Assembly (NCBI RefSeq): GCF_001864835.1
Contig: NZ_MJGI01000025.1
Span: forward strand, 228,420-292,419
Direction: 5' to 3'
DNA length: 64,000 bases
DNA from: Curtobacterium sp. MCBA15_001
GTDB taxonomy: Bacteria > Actinomycetota > Actinomycetes > Actinomycetales > Microbacteriaceae
Of this stretch, positions 17,179-26,405 are shown in pieces. A model generated the notes under the pieces. The model saw only the letters and a list, made by a program, of their open reading frames with translations. It was not told where the DNA came from and searched no databases. The first letter of the stretch is position 1, and each line of letters opens with the position of its first letter. The position numbers and the translations under genes were made by a program.

Positions 17179-18930
17179 GTGGTCACACGGCTCTCGCATC
17201 TGTTCCTCCGTACGCTCCGCGACGATCCCTCCGACGCCGAGGTGACGAGCGCGAAGCTGCTCGTCCGCGCCGGGTACATCCGTCGCCAGGCCCCGGGCAT
17301 CTTCGCCTGGCTGCCGCTCGGGCTGCGCGTGCGCGCCCGGATCGAGGGCATCATCCGACAGGAGATGGAAGCCGCCGGCGCACAAGAGGTCCTCCTGCCG
17401 GCCCTGGTGCCGCGTGAGCCGTACGAGGCGACGAACCGCTGGACCGAGTACGGCGACGGCATCTTCCGCCTCAAGGACCGCAAGGACGCCGACTACCTGC
17501 TCGCGCCCACACACGAAGAACTCTTCGCGCTGCTGGTGAAGGACCTGTACTCGTCGTACAAGGACCTCCCCGTCACGCTGTTCCAGATCCAGGACAAGTA
17601 CCGCGACGAAGCCCGCCCGCGCGCGGGGCTGCTGCGCGGACGCGAGTTCACGATGAAGGACGCCTACTCGTTCGACGTCACGGACGAGGGCCTCGACGTC
17701 AGCTACCAGACGATGCGCGACGCCTACGAGCGGATCTTCGCCCGGCTGGGCCTCGAGTACGCGATCGTCAAGGCAGACGCCGGCGCGATGGGCGGCTCCA
17801 AGTCCGAGGAGTTCCTCCACCCGATCGCGGTGGGCGAGGACACCTTCGTCCGCAGCGCCGCTGGGTACGCCGCCAACGTCGAGGCCTACGTCACGCCGGT
17901 GCCGGACGCCCTGCCGATCGAGGGCCAGCCCGAGCCCGTCGTGCTGCCCACGGCCGACACCCCCACGATCCAGACCCTGGTCGACCACGCCAACCAGGTC
18001 GCCCCGCGTGGCGGCGCACCCTGGACCGCGGCCGACACGCTCAAGAACGTCGTGCTCGCGCTCACCCACCTGGACGGAACGCGCGAGATCGTGGTCGTCG
18101 GGCTGCCGGGCGACCGCGACGTCGACCTCAAGCGGGCCGAGGTCGCCTTCGCCCCGGCCGAGGTCGAAGCCGCCGGCGACGACGACTTCCGCAAGCACAC
18201 GGTCCTGGTCAAGGGCTACATCGGCCCGCAGGTCCTCGGCGCGGACAGCGCGAGCGGCATCCGGTACGTCGTGGACCCCCGCGTCGTCGACGGCACCGCG
18301 TGGGTGACCGGTGCCAACGAGCGCGGCGTGCACGTCTCCGGCCTGGTCGCCGGCCGTGACTTCGTCGCCGACGGCGTGGCCGAGGTGTCCGACGTCCGCG
18401 CGGGTGACCCCGCACCGGACGGCTCCGGTCCGCTCGAGACCGCGCGTGGCATGGAGATCGGCCACGTGTTCCAGCTCGGGCGCAAGTACGCCGAGGCGCT
18501 CGGCCTCAAGGTGCAGGACGAGAACGGCAAGCTCGCCACCGTCACCATGGGCTCGTACGGCATCGGTGTCACCCGGATCCTGGCGATCCTCGCCGAGGCG
18601 CACAACGACGACAAGGGCCTGGCGTGGCCCAAGCACGTCGCGCCGTTCGACGTGCACATCGTCGCGACCGGCAGGGACACCACCGCGTACGACCTCGCGA
18701 CCACGATCGTCGAGTCGCTCGAGTCCGAGCGCTACGAGGTGCTCTACGACGACCGTCCGAAGGTGTCGCCCGGCGTGAAGCTGCGTGACGCCGAGCTGCT
18801 CGGCATGCCGATCGTGGTCGTCGCCGGCCGCGGGGCTGCCGACGGGATCGTCGAGCTCTGGAACCGCGCGAGCGGTGAGCGGACCGAGGTGCCGGTCGCC
18901 GAGCTGCTGCAGGCGGTCCGCGCGATCTAG
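17179..18930 (+). CDS. proS: Prolyl-tRNA synthetase
   Basis: The 583-residue class II synthetase charges tRNA-Pro. Motif 1 surroundings ([19 protein letters not shown]), motif 2 ([21 protein letters not shown]) and motif 3 ([12 protein letters not shown]) are intact. The middle insertion of ~180 residues is the bacterial editing domain that removes alanine mis-charged onto tRNA-Pro, and the C-terminal ~110 residues are the anticodon-binding domain. Length and layout are those of the usual bacterial form. GTG 17179 is supported by the TAGGCT box six bases upstream. A strong hairpin follows the gene, so it is probably transcribed apart from nusA. Confidence 0.96.
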   Translation: MVTRLSHLFLRTLRDDPSDAEVTSAKLLVRAGYIRRQAPGIFAWLPLGLRVRARIEGIIRQEMEAAGAQEVLLPALVPREPYEATNRWTEYGDGIFRLKDRKDADYLLAPTHEELFALLVKDLYSSYKDLPVTLFQIQDKYRDEARPRAGLLRGREFTMKDAYSFDVTDEGLDVSYQTMRDAYERIFARLGLEYAIVKADAGAMGGSKSEEFLHPIAVGEDTFVRSAAGYAANVEAYVTPVPDALPIEGQPEPVVLPTADTPTIQTLVDHANQVAPRGGAPWTAADTLKNVVLALTHLDGTREIVVVGLPGDRDVDLKRAEVAFAPAEVEAAGDDDFRKHTVLVKGYIGPQVLGADSASGIRYVVDPRVVDGTAWVTGANERGVHVSGLVAGRDFVADGVAEVSDVRAGDPAPDGSGPLETARGMEIGHVFQLGRKYAEALGLKVQDENGKLATVTMGSYGIGVTRILAILAEAHNDDKGLAWPKHVAPFDVHIVATGRDTTAYDLATTIVESLESERYEVLYDDRPKVSPGVKLRDAELLGMPIVVVAGRGAADGIVELWNRASGERTEVPVAELLQAVRAI

Positions 18931-18965
18931 CGGCTCGCGTCGACGACGTGACCACCCACCGGACA

Positions 18966-18997
18966 GGAGGCCCGGTGCCAGCTGGCACCGGGCCTCC
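18966..18997 (+). terminator. Strong palindromic terminator between proS and nusA
   Basis: A perfect 14-bp stem (ggaggcccggtgcc and its complement) encloses a 4-base loop (agct); the whole 32-base element is a perfect palindrome. A T-run is missing, as is usual in high-GC actinobacteria. It should end proS transcription. Confidence 0.8.
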
Positions 18998-19034
18998 CGT
19001 CCGTCTCGGGCGCGGGCCGCGACCCGCAGTGCGG

Positions 19035-19040
19035 TAGTCT
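19035..19040 (+). promoter_or_regulatory. Candidate -10 box for the nusA operon
   Basis: TAGTCT lies 65 bases before the nusA start and after the proS terminator. A leader of roughly 60 bases carrying the aggaaagg Shine-Dalgarno region would result. No convincing -35 box is seen. Confidence 0.35.
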
Positions 19041-19105
19041 GGACGCCGACTTCTGCGCGGCACCAGCGCGCCGGAGCGACTCAGCTGAATAGGAAAGGCC
19101 ACGCG

Positions 19106-20104
19106 GTGAAGATCGATCTCGCAGTCCTGCGACTCATGGAGCGCGAACGGGAGATCCCGTTCGAAGAACTCGTCCAGATCATCGAGTCGGCCATCCTGAC
19201 GGCCTACCACAAGCACACCGACGAGAACGGCGAGCCGGCCGACGCACAGTCCCGCGTCGAGCTCGACCGCAAGACCGGTGAGGTCAGCGTCTTCGTGCCC
19301 GAGCGCGACGACGAAGGCACCGTCATCGGCGAAGCCGTCGACCAGCCGAGCGACTTCGGTCGCATCGCGGCGTTCGCAGCGAAGCAGGTCATCAACCAGC
19401 GCCTGCGCGACATCGGCGACGACAAGATCCTCGGCCAGTTCCGCGGCAAGGAAGGCGACATCGTCGCGGGCGTGGTCCAGCAGGGCCCGAACCCGAAGAT
19501 GGTGCACGTCGACCTCGGCACCGTCGAGGCGATCCTGCCCCCGGAAGAGCAGGTCCCGGGCGAGAGCTACACGCACGGTTCGCGCATCCGCGTGTACGTG
19601 ACGAGCGTCGGCCGCGGCAACAAGGGGCCGCAGATCACGGTCTCCCGGACGCACCCGGGCCTGGTCCGCAAGCTCTTCGCGCTCGAGGTCCCGGAGATCG
19701 CCTCCGGTGTCGTCGAGATCACGTCGCTGGCGCGCGAGGCCGGGCACCGCACCAAGCTCGCGGTCAAGGCGAACGAGCCGGGCGTGAACGCGAAGGGTGC
19801 CTGCATCGGCGAACTCGGAGCGCGTGTCCGTGCCGTGACGACCGAGCTCGGCGCCGAGAAGATCGACATCGTGGACTGGTCGCCGGACCTGGCGACCTTC
19901 GTCGCGAGCGCACTGTCGCCGGCGAAGGTGACGAGCGCGTTCGTGCTCGATGCCTCCACCAAGGCCGTCCGTGCCCTCGTGCCGGACTACCAGCTCTCGC
20001 TCGCCATCGGCAAGGAAGGGCAGAACGCGCGTCTGGCCGCCAAGCTCACCGGAGCGCGGATCGACATCCAACCGGACTCGATCCTGGACGACGACGAGTC
20101 CTGA
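19106..20104 (+). CDS. nusA: Transcription termination/antitermination factor NusA
   Basis: NusA binds RNA polymerase and nascent RNA and controls pausing, termination and antitermination. The 332-residue protein has the N-terminal polymerase-binding domain (MKIDLAVLRLMEREREIPF), an S1 domain around residues 130-200, and two KH domains to the end, with GACIGELGARVR and LAIGKEGQNARLAAKL. It lacks the acidic C-terminal repeats of E. coli NusA, as usual in actinobacteria. GTG 19106 has a purine-rich Shine-Dalgarno (aggaaagg). The usual upstream partner rimP is absent. The last 30 bases of the gene are repeated just behind the stop codon. Confidence 0.96.
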   Translation: MKIDLAVLRLMEREREIPFEELVQIIESAILTAYHKHTDENGEPADAQSRVELDRKTGEVSVFVPERDDEGTVIGEAVDQPSDFGRIAAFAAKQVINQRLRDIGDDKILGQFRGKEGDIVAGVVQQGPNPKMVHVDLGTVEAILPPEEQVPGESYTHGSRIRVYVTSVGRGNKGPQITVSRTHPGLVRKLFALEVPEIASGVVEITSLAREAGHRTKLAVKANEPGVNAKGACIGELGARVRAVTTELGAEKIDIVDWSPDLATFVASALSPAKVTSAFVLDASTKAVRALVPDYQLSLAIGKEGQNARLAAKLTGARIDIQPDSILDDDES

Positions 20105-20159
20105 TCGACATCCCGTCAGGTCGTCAGGGCTCGATCCTGGACGACGACGAGTCCTGATC
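20059..20159 (+). repeat. Tandem duplication of the nusA 3' end
   Basis: A 30-base segment at 20077-20106, which spans the last NusA codons and the stop, recurs without mismatch at 20130-20159. An 11-base piece (gatcgacatcc) at 20059 recurs at 20103, so the duplicated unit is about 44-53 bases with an altered middle. The second copy lies after the stop codon and out of the nusA frame. Confidence 0.9.
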
Positions 20160-20253
20160 AGAGACGCCGACATCGCGCCGGCGCCCGGCGTTTCGCCCGT
20201 GGCGATGCGGATCCGGGCGTGCCGGATCGCGGTCAACGGAGGCAAGGAGTAGA

Positions 20254-20592
20254 GTGGTCGCCGTCAGAACGTGCATCGGCAGTCGTCGTCGCGCAACCCG
20301 ATCCTCCCTCCTCCGAGTCGTCGCCCAGAGCGACGGCCGTGTGGTGGCGGATCCGAAGGCAGTCATGCCGGGCCGGGGAGCGTGGCTCACACCGACGGTC
20401 GAAGCGTACGAGATGGCCGTCAAGCGCCGGGCTTTCCGCCGGGCGCTGCGGCTGGATCGTGAACCGGACACGTCTGCGGTGCTCGAACACCTGCGGCGAC
20501 TGGCCGACGTGGAACCCAACCACGCGGAGCGGATCGACGCGGGCGAGCGCCCGGACACGACAGAACAGGCTGAACGGCTTATGGACAACTGA
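20254..20592 (+). CDS. ylxR: YlxR (DUF448) RNA-binding protein
   Basis: This 112-residue protein is YlxR, a small nucleic-acid-binding protein almost always found between nusA and infB. The family start RTCxGxRxR is visible (VRTCIGSRRRATRSSLLRVV), though the second cysteine of the common CxGC pattern is a serine here. The PGRGAWL motif and the AFRRALR stretch also fit. A negatively charged tail of about 30 residues extends beyond the core. GTG 20254 has a good Shine-Dalgarno (ggaggcaagg). Work on relatives suggests RNase P modulation or a global regulatory role; neither can be judged from sequence. Confidence 0.9.
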   Translation: MVAVRTCIGSRRRATRSSLLRVVAQSDGRVVADPKAVMPGRGAWLTPTVEAYEMAVKRRAFRRALRLDREPDTSAVLEHLRRLADVEPNHAERIDAGERPDTTEQAERLMDN

Positions 20593-20626
20593 TGAGCGGC
20601 TCGAAATGAGACCCATCATCCAGTGA

Positions 20627-20651
20627 GTCCTGCCCCTTGACGGGGTGGGAC
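20627..20651 (+). promoter_or_regulatory. Stem-loop before infB
   Basis: A 10-bp stem with two G-U pairs and a 5-base loop lies just upstream of the infB Shine-Dalgarno (aaggag, 20657-20662). It could be a partial terminator or attenuator between ylxR and infB. Confidence 0.4.
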
Positions 20652-20666
20652 CCGTGAAGGAGAACA

Positions 20667-23486
20667 GTGGCGAAACCACGCGTACACGAGATCGCAAGCG
20701 AGCTCGGCGTCGACAGCAAGACCGCACTCGAGAAGCTCAAGGAGCTCGGCGAGTTCGTCAAGGGACCGAGCTCGAGTGTCGAGCCGCCCGTGGCACGGAA
20801 GCTCCGTGCCGCCCTGCAGGCAGAGGGCGCTTCGGCGTCCGCCAAGCCGGCAGCAGCCCCCGCACCCGCGGCGGCGAAGTCGTCCGCCCCCAAGCCGGGT
20901 GGCCCGAAGCCCGGACCCAAGCGTCCGGCGCCGGAGCCCGAGCCCGAGGTCGCCCCCCAGGCGGCCGAGTCGGACGTCCCCGTCACCCCGGCCCCGAAGT
21001 CCGTCGCGCAGCGACAGGCCGAGGCCGAGGCGGCACGCAAGGCCAAGGAAGCCGAGAAGGCCGCCGCATCGACGGGTGAGTCGTCCGACGACGCTCCGAA
21101 GACCGACGCCGTCAAGCCCGGCAGCGCCAAGCCCTCCGCGGCCGGCCCGAAGCCCGGTGGCCCCAAGCCCGGTGCACGTCCGGGCAACAACCCCTACGCG
21201 TCGAACCAGGGCATGGGCTCGCGCCCGCCGCGCCCCGGCAACAACCCGTTCGCGTCCAACCAGGGCATGGGCCAGCGTCCCGCTGGTGGTGCTGGCGGTG
21301 GCGCGGGCATCCCGCGTCCGCAGCCCCCGCGCCCCGGTGCACCCCGTCCCGGCGCTCCGCGTCCGGGTGGGCCCGGTCAGGCCAACCGTCCCAATGGCTT
21401 CGGGCAGCGCCCGGGCCAGGGTGGCGGCGGTCGTGGCGGCCCCGGTGGCGCACGTCCCGGTGCCGGCGGCGGTGCCGGTGGTTTCCCGCGTCCGGCGTTC
21501 AGCGGCCCGCGTCCCGCCGGTGGCGGCGGCCGTGGTCGTGGACCCGGCGGTGGTACCGCTGGTGCGTTCGGTCGTGGTGGCGGCAAGAGCCGTGCCCGCA
21601 AGTCGAAGCGGACGAAGCGCGCCGAGTACGAGATGCGGCAGGCGCCGTCGCTCGGCGGTGTGCAGGTCCCGCGCGGCGACGGCAACACGGTCGTCCGTCT
21701 GCGTCGTGGTGCGAGCATCTCGGACTTCGCGGACAAGATCGACGCGAGCCCCGGCAACCTGGTGACGGTGCTGTTCCACCTCGGTGAGATGGCGACCGCG
21801 ACCGAGTCCCTCGACGAAGCGACCTTCGAGGTCCTCGGCGAAGAACTCGGCTACAAGATCCAGATCGTCTCGCCCGAGGACGAGGACCGCGAGCTCCTCG
21901 AGGGCTTCGACATCGACATCGACCAGGAGTACGCCGACGAGGACGACTCCGTCCTGCAGCAGCGTCCCCCGGTCGTCACCGTCATGGGTCACGTGGACCA
22001 CGGCAAGACCCGCCTGCTCGACGCCATCCGCAACTCCAAGGTGGTCGAGGGCGAAGCCGGCGGCATCACGCAGCACATCGGTGCGTACCAGATCGTCGCC
22101 GAGCACGAGGGCATCGAGCGTCCGATCACGTTCATCGACACCCCGGGCCACGAGGCGTTCACCGCCATGCGTGCCCGTGGTGCGCAGGTGACGGACATCG
22201 CGATCCTCGTGGTCGCGGCGGACGACGGCATCATGCCCCAGACGATCGAGGCGCTGAACCACGCGCAGTCGGCCAACGTGCCGATCGTGGTCGCGGTGAA
22301 CAAGATCGACAAGGACGGCGCCAACCCCGCCAAGGTCCGCCAGCAGCTCACCGAGTACAACCTGGTGGCCGAGGAGTACGGCGGCGACGTCATGTTCGTC
22401 GACGTGTCCGCGCGGCAGAACATCGGCATCCAGGAACTGCTGGACGCCGTGCTGCTCACCGCCGACGCCGGGCTCGACCTGCGTGCGAACCCCGACAAGG
22501 ACGCCCGCGGTGTCGCGATCGAGGCGCGTCTGGACAAGGGCCGCGGTGCAGTCGCCACGGTGCTCATCCAGTCCGGCACGCTGCACGTCGGCGACGCGAT
22601 CGTGGCGGGCACGGCCTACGGCCGCGTCCGTGCGATGGCGGACGAGGACGGCAACCCCGTGACCGCGGCGACCCCGAGTCGTCCGGTCCAGGTGCAGGGT
22701 CTGTCCTCGGTGCCCCGCGCCGGTGACACGTTCCTCGTCACGGAAGAAGACCGGACCGCCCGTCAGATCGCTGAGAAGCGTGAAGCGGCCGAGCGCAACG
22801 CCCAGCTGGCCAAGGCCCGCAAGCGCATCTCGCTCGAGGACTTCACCCGTGCACTCGAAGAGGGCAAGGTCGACTCGCTCAACCTCATCATCAAGGGTGA
22901 CGTCTCCGGTGCTGTCGAAGCACTCGAGCAGTCGCTCCTCGACATCGAGGTGGACGACAGCGTCCAGCTGCGCATCCTGCACCGCGGTGTGGGTGCGATC
23001 ACCGAGTCGGACATCGACCTCGCCACGATCGACAACGCCATCGTCATCGGCTTCAACGTCCGTCCGGACGTCAAGGCCCGTGAGCGTGCGGCGCGTGAAG
23101 GCATCGACGTCCGGTTCTACTCGGTCATCTACAACGCACTCGAGGACATCGAGCAGTCCCTCAAGGGCATGCTCAAGCCCGAGTACGAAGAGGTGCAGTC
23201 CGGTGTCGCCGAGATCCGCGAGGTCTTCCGGTCCTCGAAGTTCGGCAACATCGCAGGTGTCATCGTCCGCTCCGGCACGATCACGCGCAACGCCAAGGCG
23301 CGCGTCATCCGTGACGGCGTGGTCCTGGCCGACGGACTGGCGATCGAGTCGCTCCGTCGCTTCAAGGACGACGTCACCGAGGTCCGCACGGACTTCGAGG
23401 CCGGTATCGGTCTGGGCAAGTTCAACGACATCCAGATCGGTGACGAGATCGAGACCACCGAGCTCGTCGAGAAGCCGCGCGACTAG
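20667..23486 (+). CDS. infB: Translation initiation factor IF-2
   Basis: IF-2 is the GTPase that places initiator tRNA in the ribosomal P site and joins the subunits. The 939-residue protein starts with the IF2 N-terminal helical motif ([22 protein letters not shown]). A Pro/Ala then Gly/Arg/Pro-rich disordered stretch (about 50-310) follows, with a repeated [15 protein letters not shown] unit. The GTPase domain has G1 at residues 441-448 (GHVDHGKT), G3 DTPGHEAF and G4 NKID; the beta-barrel and tRNA-binding domains follow. The long glycine-rich linker is typical of actinobacteria. The start is GTG 20667 behind aaggag. A strong hairpin follows the stop. Confidence 0.97.
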   Translation: MAKPRVHEIASELGVDSKTALEKLKELGEFVKGPSSSVEPPVARKLRAALQAEGASASAKPAAAPAPAAAKSSAPKPGGPKPGPKRPAPEPEPEVAPQAAESDVPVTPAPKSVAQRQAEAEAARKAKEAEKAAASTGESSDDAPKTDAVKPGSAKPSAAGPKPGGPKPGARPGNNPYASNQGMGSRPPRPGNNPFASNQGMGQRPAGGAGGGAGIPRPQPPRPGAPRPGAPRPGGPGQANRPNGFGQRPGQGGGGRGGPGGARPGAGGGAGGFPRPAFSGPRPAGGGGRGRGPGGGTAGAFGRGGGKSRARKSKRTKRAEYEMRQAPSLGGVQVPRGDGNTVVRLRRGASISDFADKIDASPGNLVTVLFHLGEMATATESLDEATFEVLGEELGYKIQIVSPEDEDRELLEGFDIDIDQEYADEDDSVLQQRPPVVTVMGHVDHGKTRLLDAIRNSKVVEGEAGGITQHIGAYQIVAEHEGIERPITFIDTPGHEAFTAMRARGAQVTDIAILVVAADDGIMPQTIEALNHAQSANVPIVVAVNKIDKDGANPAKVRQQLTEYNLVAEEYGGDVMFVDVSARQNIGIQELLDAVLLTADAGLDLRANPDKDARGVAIEARLDKGRGAVATVLIQSGTLHVGDAIVAGTAYGRVRAMADEDGNPVTAATPSRPVQVQGLSSVPRAGDTFLVTEEDRTARQIAEKREAAERNAQLAKARKRISLEDFTRALEEGKVDSLNLIIKGDVSGAVEALEQSLLDIEVDDSVQLRILHRGVGAITESDIDLATIDNAIVIGFNVRPDVKARERAAREGIDVRFYSVIYNALEDIEQSLKGMLKPEYEEVQSGVAEIREVFRSSKFGNIAGVIVRSGTITRNAKARVIRDGVVLADGLAIESLRRFKDDVTEVRTDFEAGIGLGKFNDIQIGDEIETTELVEKPRD

Positions 23487-23500
23487 TCGCACGACCACCT

Positions 23501-23534
23501 GGGCCCCGGCCTCCTGCACAGGAGGCCGGGGCCC
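23501..23534 (+). terminator. Strong hairpin between infB and rbfA
   Basis: A perfect 16-bp inverted repeat (gggccccggcctcctg and its complement) with only two bases between the arms, so 14-15 pairs form around a small loop. No T-run follows. It probably ends or thins transcription after infB. Confidence 0.75.
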
Positions 23535-23578
23535 GACCCCGTTCCACCAGAAGAACCCCTGCCCCCAGGAGGCACCCC

Positions 23579-24028
23579 ATGGCTGACCCGCAGCGCGCAC
23601 GCAAGATGGCGGACCGCATCAAGGAGGTCGTCGCCCGTCGCCTCGACAAGGGCCTGCGCGACCCGCGACTCGGCTTCGTGACCATCACGGACGTCCGGGT
23701 CACGGGCGACCTGCAGCACGCGTCGGTGTTCTACACCGTGTACGGCTCCGACGAGGAGCGCGCCGACTCCGCCGCAGCACTCAAGGCCGCGACCGGCATG
23801 CTCCGCACCGAGGTCGGCAAGAACATCACGGCGCGGCTCACCCCGTCGCTCGAGTTCATCGCCGACGCCCTGCCGGACACGTCAGCGCACATGGAGGACC
23901 TGCTCGTGCAGGCCCGTCAGCGTGACGAGGCCGTCCGGAGCGCTTCGGCCGGGGCGACGTACGCCGGTGACGCCGACCCGTACAAGCACGACGACGAGGA
24001 CGACGACGCCGCCGAGGCGCGCGCCTAG
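23579..24028 (+). CDS. rbfA: Ribosome-binding factor A
   Basis: RbfA is a KH-fold protein that binds the 30S precursor and is needed for 16S rRNA maturation. The 149-residue protein has the family start (ARKMADRIKEVVARRL) and the KH core (RDPRLGFVTITDVRVTGDL, SVFYTVYG). The C-terminal ~30 residues are an acidic tail rich in Asp and Glu. ATG 23579 follows ccaggagg. The TAG stop lies inside a CTAG palindrome that also supplies the stop of the convergent mutY, so the two genes overlap by four bases tail to tail. Confidence 0.94.
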   Translation: MADPQRARKMADRIKEVVARRLDKGLRDPRLGFVTITDVRVTGDLQHASVFYTVYGSDEERADSAAALKAATGMLRTEVGKNITARLTPSLEFIADALPDTSAHMEDLLVQARQRDEAVRSASAGATYAGDADPYKHDDEDDDAAEARA

Positions 24029-24960
24029 TCGGACCCGTCTGGCAGCCGGTACCCGCTCGCGTCGTCCCCGACGGCCAGTCCGTCGCGCAGGAGCGACGCG
24101 AGCGCCCGGTCGCGCTGCGCGTCGTCCGGCCACACCAGGCGGATCTCGGACGGCGTGACCGGGACGTCGCTGGCGCGCAGTTCTGCCATCACCAGCCCGC
24201 GCACCTGGCGGTCGCTGCCAGCGAACTTCGCCTGCTTCGGCGCGCGCGGCCCGTCGTGCTCCGGGTACCCGGCGGCGCGCCAGGCGCACCGGTCGGCGAT
24301 CGGACAGGCGTCGCAGGCGGGGGAGCGGGACACGCACACGAGCGCGCCGAGCTCCATCACGGCGGCGTTCGTCGCTGCGGCGGCGTCGCGGTCCTCCGGT
24401 AGGACCGACTCCATGAGGGGCAGGTCGCGCTTGGCGTTCGCGGGGCCGGGCTGCCCCTCGCCGAGGAGTGCACGCGCCAGCACGCGTCGCACGTTGACGT
24501 CGACGACGGGGTGCCGGTCGCCGTACGCGAACACCGCGACCGCGCGCGCCGTGTAGTCGCCGATCCCCGGCAGTGCCAGCAGGGCGTCGACGTCCCGCGG
24601 CACGACGTTGTCGTGCCGGTCGGCGATCGCCGTGGCCGCGGCGTGCAGCGCGAGCGCGCGTCTCGGGTAGCCGAGCCGGTCCCAGGCACGCACCGCGTCG
24701 GCAGGAGGTGACTCGGCGAGGTCGCGAGGTGTCGGCCACCGGGTGAGCCAGGCCTCCAGGCGGGGGACCACCCGCGCGACCTGGGTCTGCTGCAGCATGA
24801 TCTCGCTGACCAGCGTGCCCCAGGCCGGGAACCCGGGCCGACGCCACGGCAGGTCGCGCGCCTCGGCGCGGAACCAGGCGATCAGCGGGGTGGCGATGTC
24901 GGGACGGGATCCGTCCGACGAGTTGTCCACAGACCGTCGGGAGGCCCTGCTCGCGTTCAC
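24025..24960 (-). CDS. mutY: A/G-specific adenine glycosylase
   Basis: MutY removes adenine paired with 8-oxoguanine, preventing G-to-T changes. The 311-residue protein has the helix-hairpin-helix LPGIGDYTARAVAVFAYG followed by the catalytic Asp in VVDVNVRRVLAR, the HxxxxxxxxLQQTQVARV-type segment (MLQQTQVARVV), and the Fe-S loop CVSRSPACDACPIADRC with C-x6-C-x2-C-x5-C spacing. The C-terminal ~60 residues form a short winged-helix-like part rather than the full 8-oxoG-recognition domain. The first of two adjacent GTG codons is at 24963; the second (24960) is preferred because it lies six bases from a TAGGCT box. It is divergent from the gene at 24983 by only 22 bases. Confidence 0.93.
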   Translation of the reverse strand: MNASRASRRSVDNSSDGSRPDIATPLIAWFRAEARDLPWRRPGFPAWGTLVSEIMLQQTQVARVVPRLEAWLTRWPTPRDLAESPPADAVRAWDRLGYPRRALALHAAATAIADRHDNVVPRDVDALLALPGIGDYTARAVAVFAYGDRHPVVDVNVRRVLARALLGEGQPGPANAKRDLPLMESVLPEDRDAAAATNAAVMELGALVCVSRSPACDACPIADRCAWRAAGYPEHDGPRAPKQAKFAGSDRQVRGLVMAELRASDVPVTPSEIRLVWPDDAQRDRALASLLRDGLAVGDDASGYRLPDGSD

Positions 24961-24966
24961 CACGAC

Positions 24967-24976
24967 AGCCTACGGT
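24967..24976. promoter_or_regulatory. Overlapping divergent -10 boxes of mutY and the uridine-kinase-like gene
   Basis: TAGGCT on the minus strand (24972-24967) and TACGGT on the plus strand (24971-24976) share their first two bases. Each ends six bases before a start codon (24960 on minus, 24983 on plus). Both mRNAs would be leaderless and the two polymerases would exclude each other. Confidence 0.45.
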
Positions 24977-24982
24977 GGGTGC

Positions 24983-25429
24983 ATGGCACGCTGGGCACCT
25001 GAAGCAACCGACACGATGGCCGCGATCGCGAACGAGGTGATCGCGCAGGTCGGCACGAACCGCACCGTCATCGGCGTCGACGGGCAGGACGGCGTCGACC
25101 TCGAGCGCGTCGCCGCCGGGCTGGTCGACGGGTTCGCGCAGCACGGGGTCACGGCCATGGCCGCCGCAGCGCCGACGACCGACGCGGACCGACTCCGGAG
25201 TGACCTCGTTGCCCCGTTCCGGACGACCGGGGCCGGTGACGGCGTGCTCGTGGTGCACGGACACGGTGTCCTCGGTGCCGGCGCACGCGGTCTGTGGCGC
25301 TGGTCGATGTGGGTGGAGCAGGAGTCCGGCCGGCTCGAGCGTCGTGCCGACGTCAAGATCGCTGCTTCCGCGGTGCTCGACGTGACCGACCCGGAGCACC
25401 CGCGGCGCGAATGGAACGACGCCTGCTGA
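24983..25429 (+). CDS. Uridine kinase-like protein lacking the P-loop
   Basis: The 148-residue protein resembles the small uridine-kinase-like P-loop proteins of actinobacteria. The first strand and turn (TVIGVDGQDGVDLERVA) align with the IAVDGxSGSGKST region of that family, and the C terminus (DVTDPEHPRREWNDAC) matches the family ending DPEHPRRxxxDxC. The phosphate-binding Lys and Ser/Thr are missing: residues 40-41 are Leu-Glu. The region between is also shorter than in true kinases (about 200 residues). It is thus probably a non-catalytic relative or a decayed copy that is still open. ATG 24983 is backed by TACGGT six bases upstream. Identification is by eye and moderate. Confidence 0.65.
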   Translation: MARWAPEATDTMAAIANEVIAQVGTNRTVIGVDGQDGVDLERVAAGLVDGFAQHGVTAMAAAAPTTDADRLRSDLVAPFRTTGAGDGVLVVHGHGVLGAGARGLWRWSMWVEQESGRLERRADVKIAASAVLDVTDPEHPRREWNDAC

Positions 25430-25454
25430 GCAGCGCTCACCTCAGCGTCGCTGG

Positions 25455-25460
25455 TACGCT
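25455..25460 (+). promoter_or_regulatory. Probable -10 box of truB
   Basis: TACGCT ends six bases before GTG 25467 with no Shine-Dalgarno. It fits the leaderless arrangement. Confidence 0.5.
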
Positions 25461-25466
25461 CCTCGG

Positions 25467-26405
25467 GTGCTCGAAACCGCTCCCGACGGCATCCTCCTCG
25501 TCGACAAGCCGCAGGGGATCTCCAGCCATCGGGCAGTGTCGATCGCCCGGCGGCGGCTCGGTCTGAAGAAGATCGGGCATGCCGGAACGCTCGACCCCAT
25601 GGCGACCGGGCTGCTCATCCTGGGTGCTGGTCCGTCCACCCGGCTGCTGACGCACCTGGTCGGGCTCGACAAGACCTACACGGCGACCATCCGCCTCGGG
25701 GTCGCGACCGACTCCGACGACGCCGACGGCGCACCGGTCGCCGCGGTCGGGGTGGCGCAGGCCGACGTCTCCGACGACGCCGTCGAGGCTGCCGTGGCGG
25801 CGCAGCGCGGTCCGATCTCGCAGGTGCCGTCGACCGTCAGCGCGATCAAGGTCGACGGACGGCGTGCCTACGACCTGGCGCGCAAGGGCGAGGAAGTGAC
25901 CCTCAAGGCACGTTCGGTGACCGTGTCGCAGTTCGACATCACGGGGCGGAACGACCACGTCGTCAGCGTGGACGGGGTCGAGACCGCCGTCGTCGACCTC
26001 GACGTCGTCGTCGCCTGCTCCTCCGGCACCTACGTCCGTGCCCTTGCCCGCGACGTCGGTGCGGCCCTCGGTACCGGCGCGCACCTGACGGCGTTGCGGC
26101 GCACCCTGGTCGGGCCGTTCTCGGTGGCCGATGCGATCGACCTCGAGGACGACACCGTCGACGTCCATGCGGCGCTCGCCCGTCCCGCAGACATCGCGCG
26201 GGCGCTCTTCCCGGTCGTCGCCCTCGACGCGATCGCCGCGAAGGACCTGGCCGACGGCAAGCGGATCAGTGCCGACCACCCGGACACGGACGGACCCGTG
26301 GCAGCGGTCACCGCCCGTGACGACCGGCTCGTCGGGCTCGTCTCGGTACGGCGGGGGCTGCTCCGGGTCATCACGAACTTCCCGACGAACGGGGCCACAG
26401 CGTGA
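25467..26405 (+). CDS. truB: tRNA pseudouridine-55 synthase
   Basis: TruB makes pseudouridine 55 in the T-loop of nearly all tRNAs. The 312-residue protein shows the opening motif GILLVDKPQGISSH, the catalytic Asp in GHAGTLDPMATGLLILG, the TKTY-like DKTYTATIRLG strand, and VACSSGTYVRALARDVG. A C-terminal extension of the actinobacterial kind follows. The GTG start at 25467 lies six bases after TACGCT. The stop overlaps the next gene by four bases (GTGA, 26402-26405), coupling it to a small membrane protein. Confidence 0.96.
   Translation: MLETAPDGILLVDKPQGISSHRAVSIARRRLGLKKIGHAGTLDPMATGLLILGAGPSTRLLTHLVGLDKTYTATIRLGVATDSDDADGAPVAAVGVAQADVSDDAVEAAVAAQRGPISQVPSTVSAIKVDGRRAYDLARKGEEVTLKARSVTVSQFDITGRNDHVVSVDGVETAVVDLDVVVACSSGTYVRALARDVGAALGTGAHLTALRRTLVGPFSVADAIDLEDDTVDVHAALARPADIARALFPVVALDAIAAKDLADGKRISADHPDTDGPVAAVTARDDRLVGLVSVRRGLLRVITNFPTNGATA

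Noticed and set aside
20616..23600. 994-residue minus-strand open frame across infB
   Set aside because: Antisense shadow of infB; low-complexity Gly/Thr/Arg runs mirror the infB linker.
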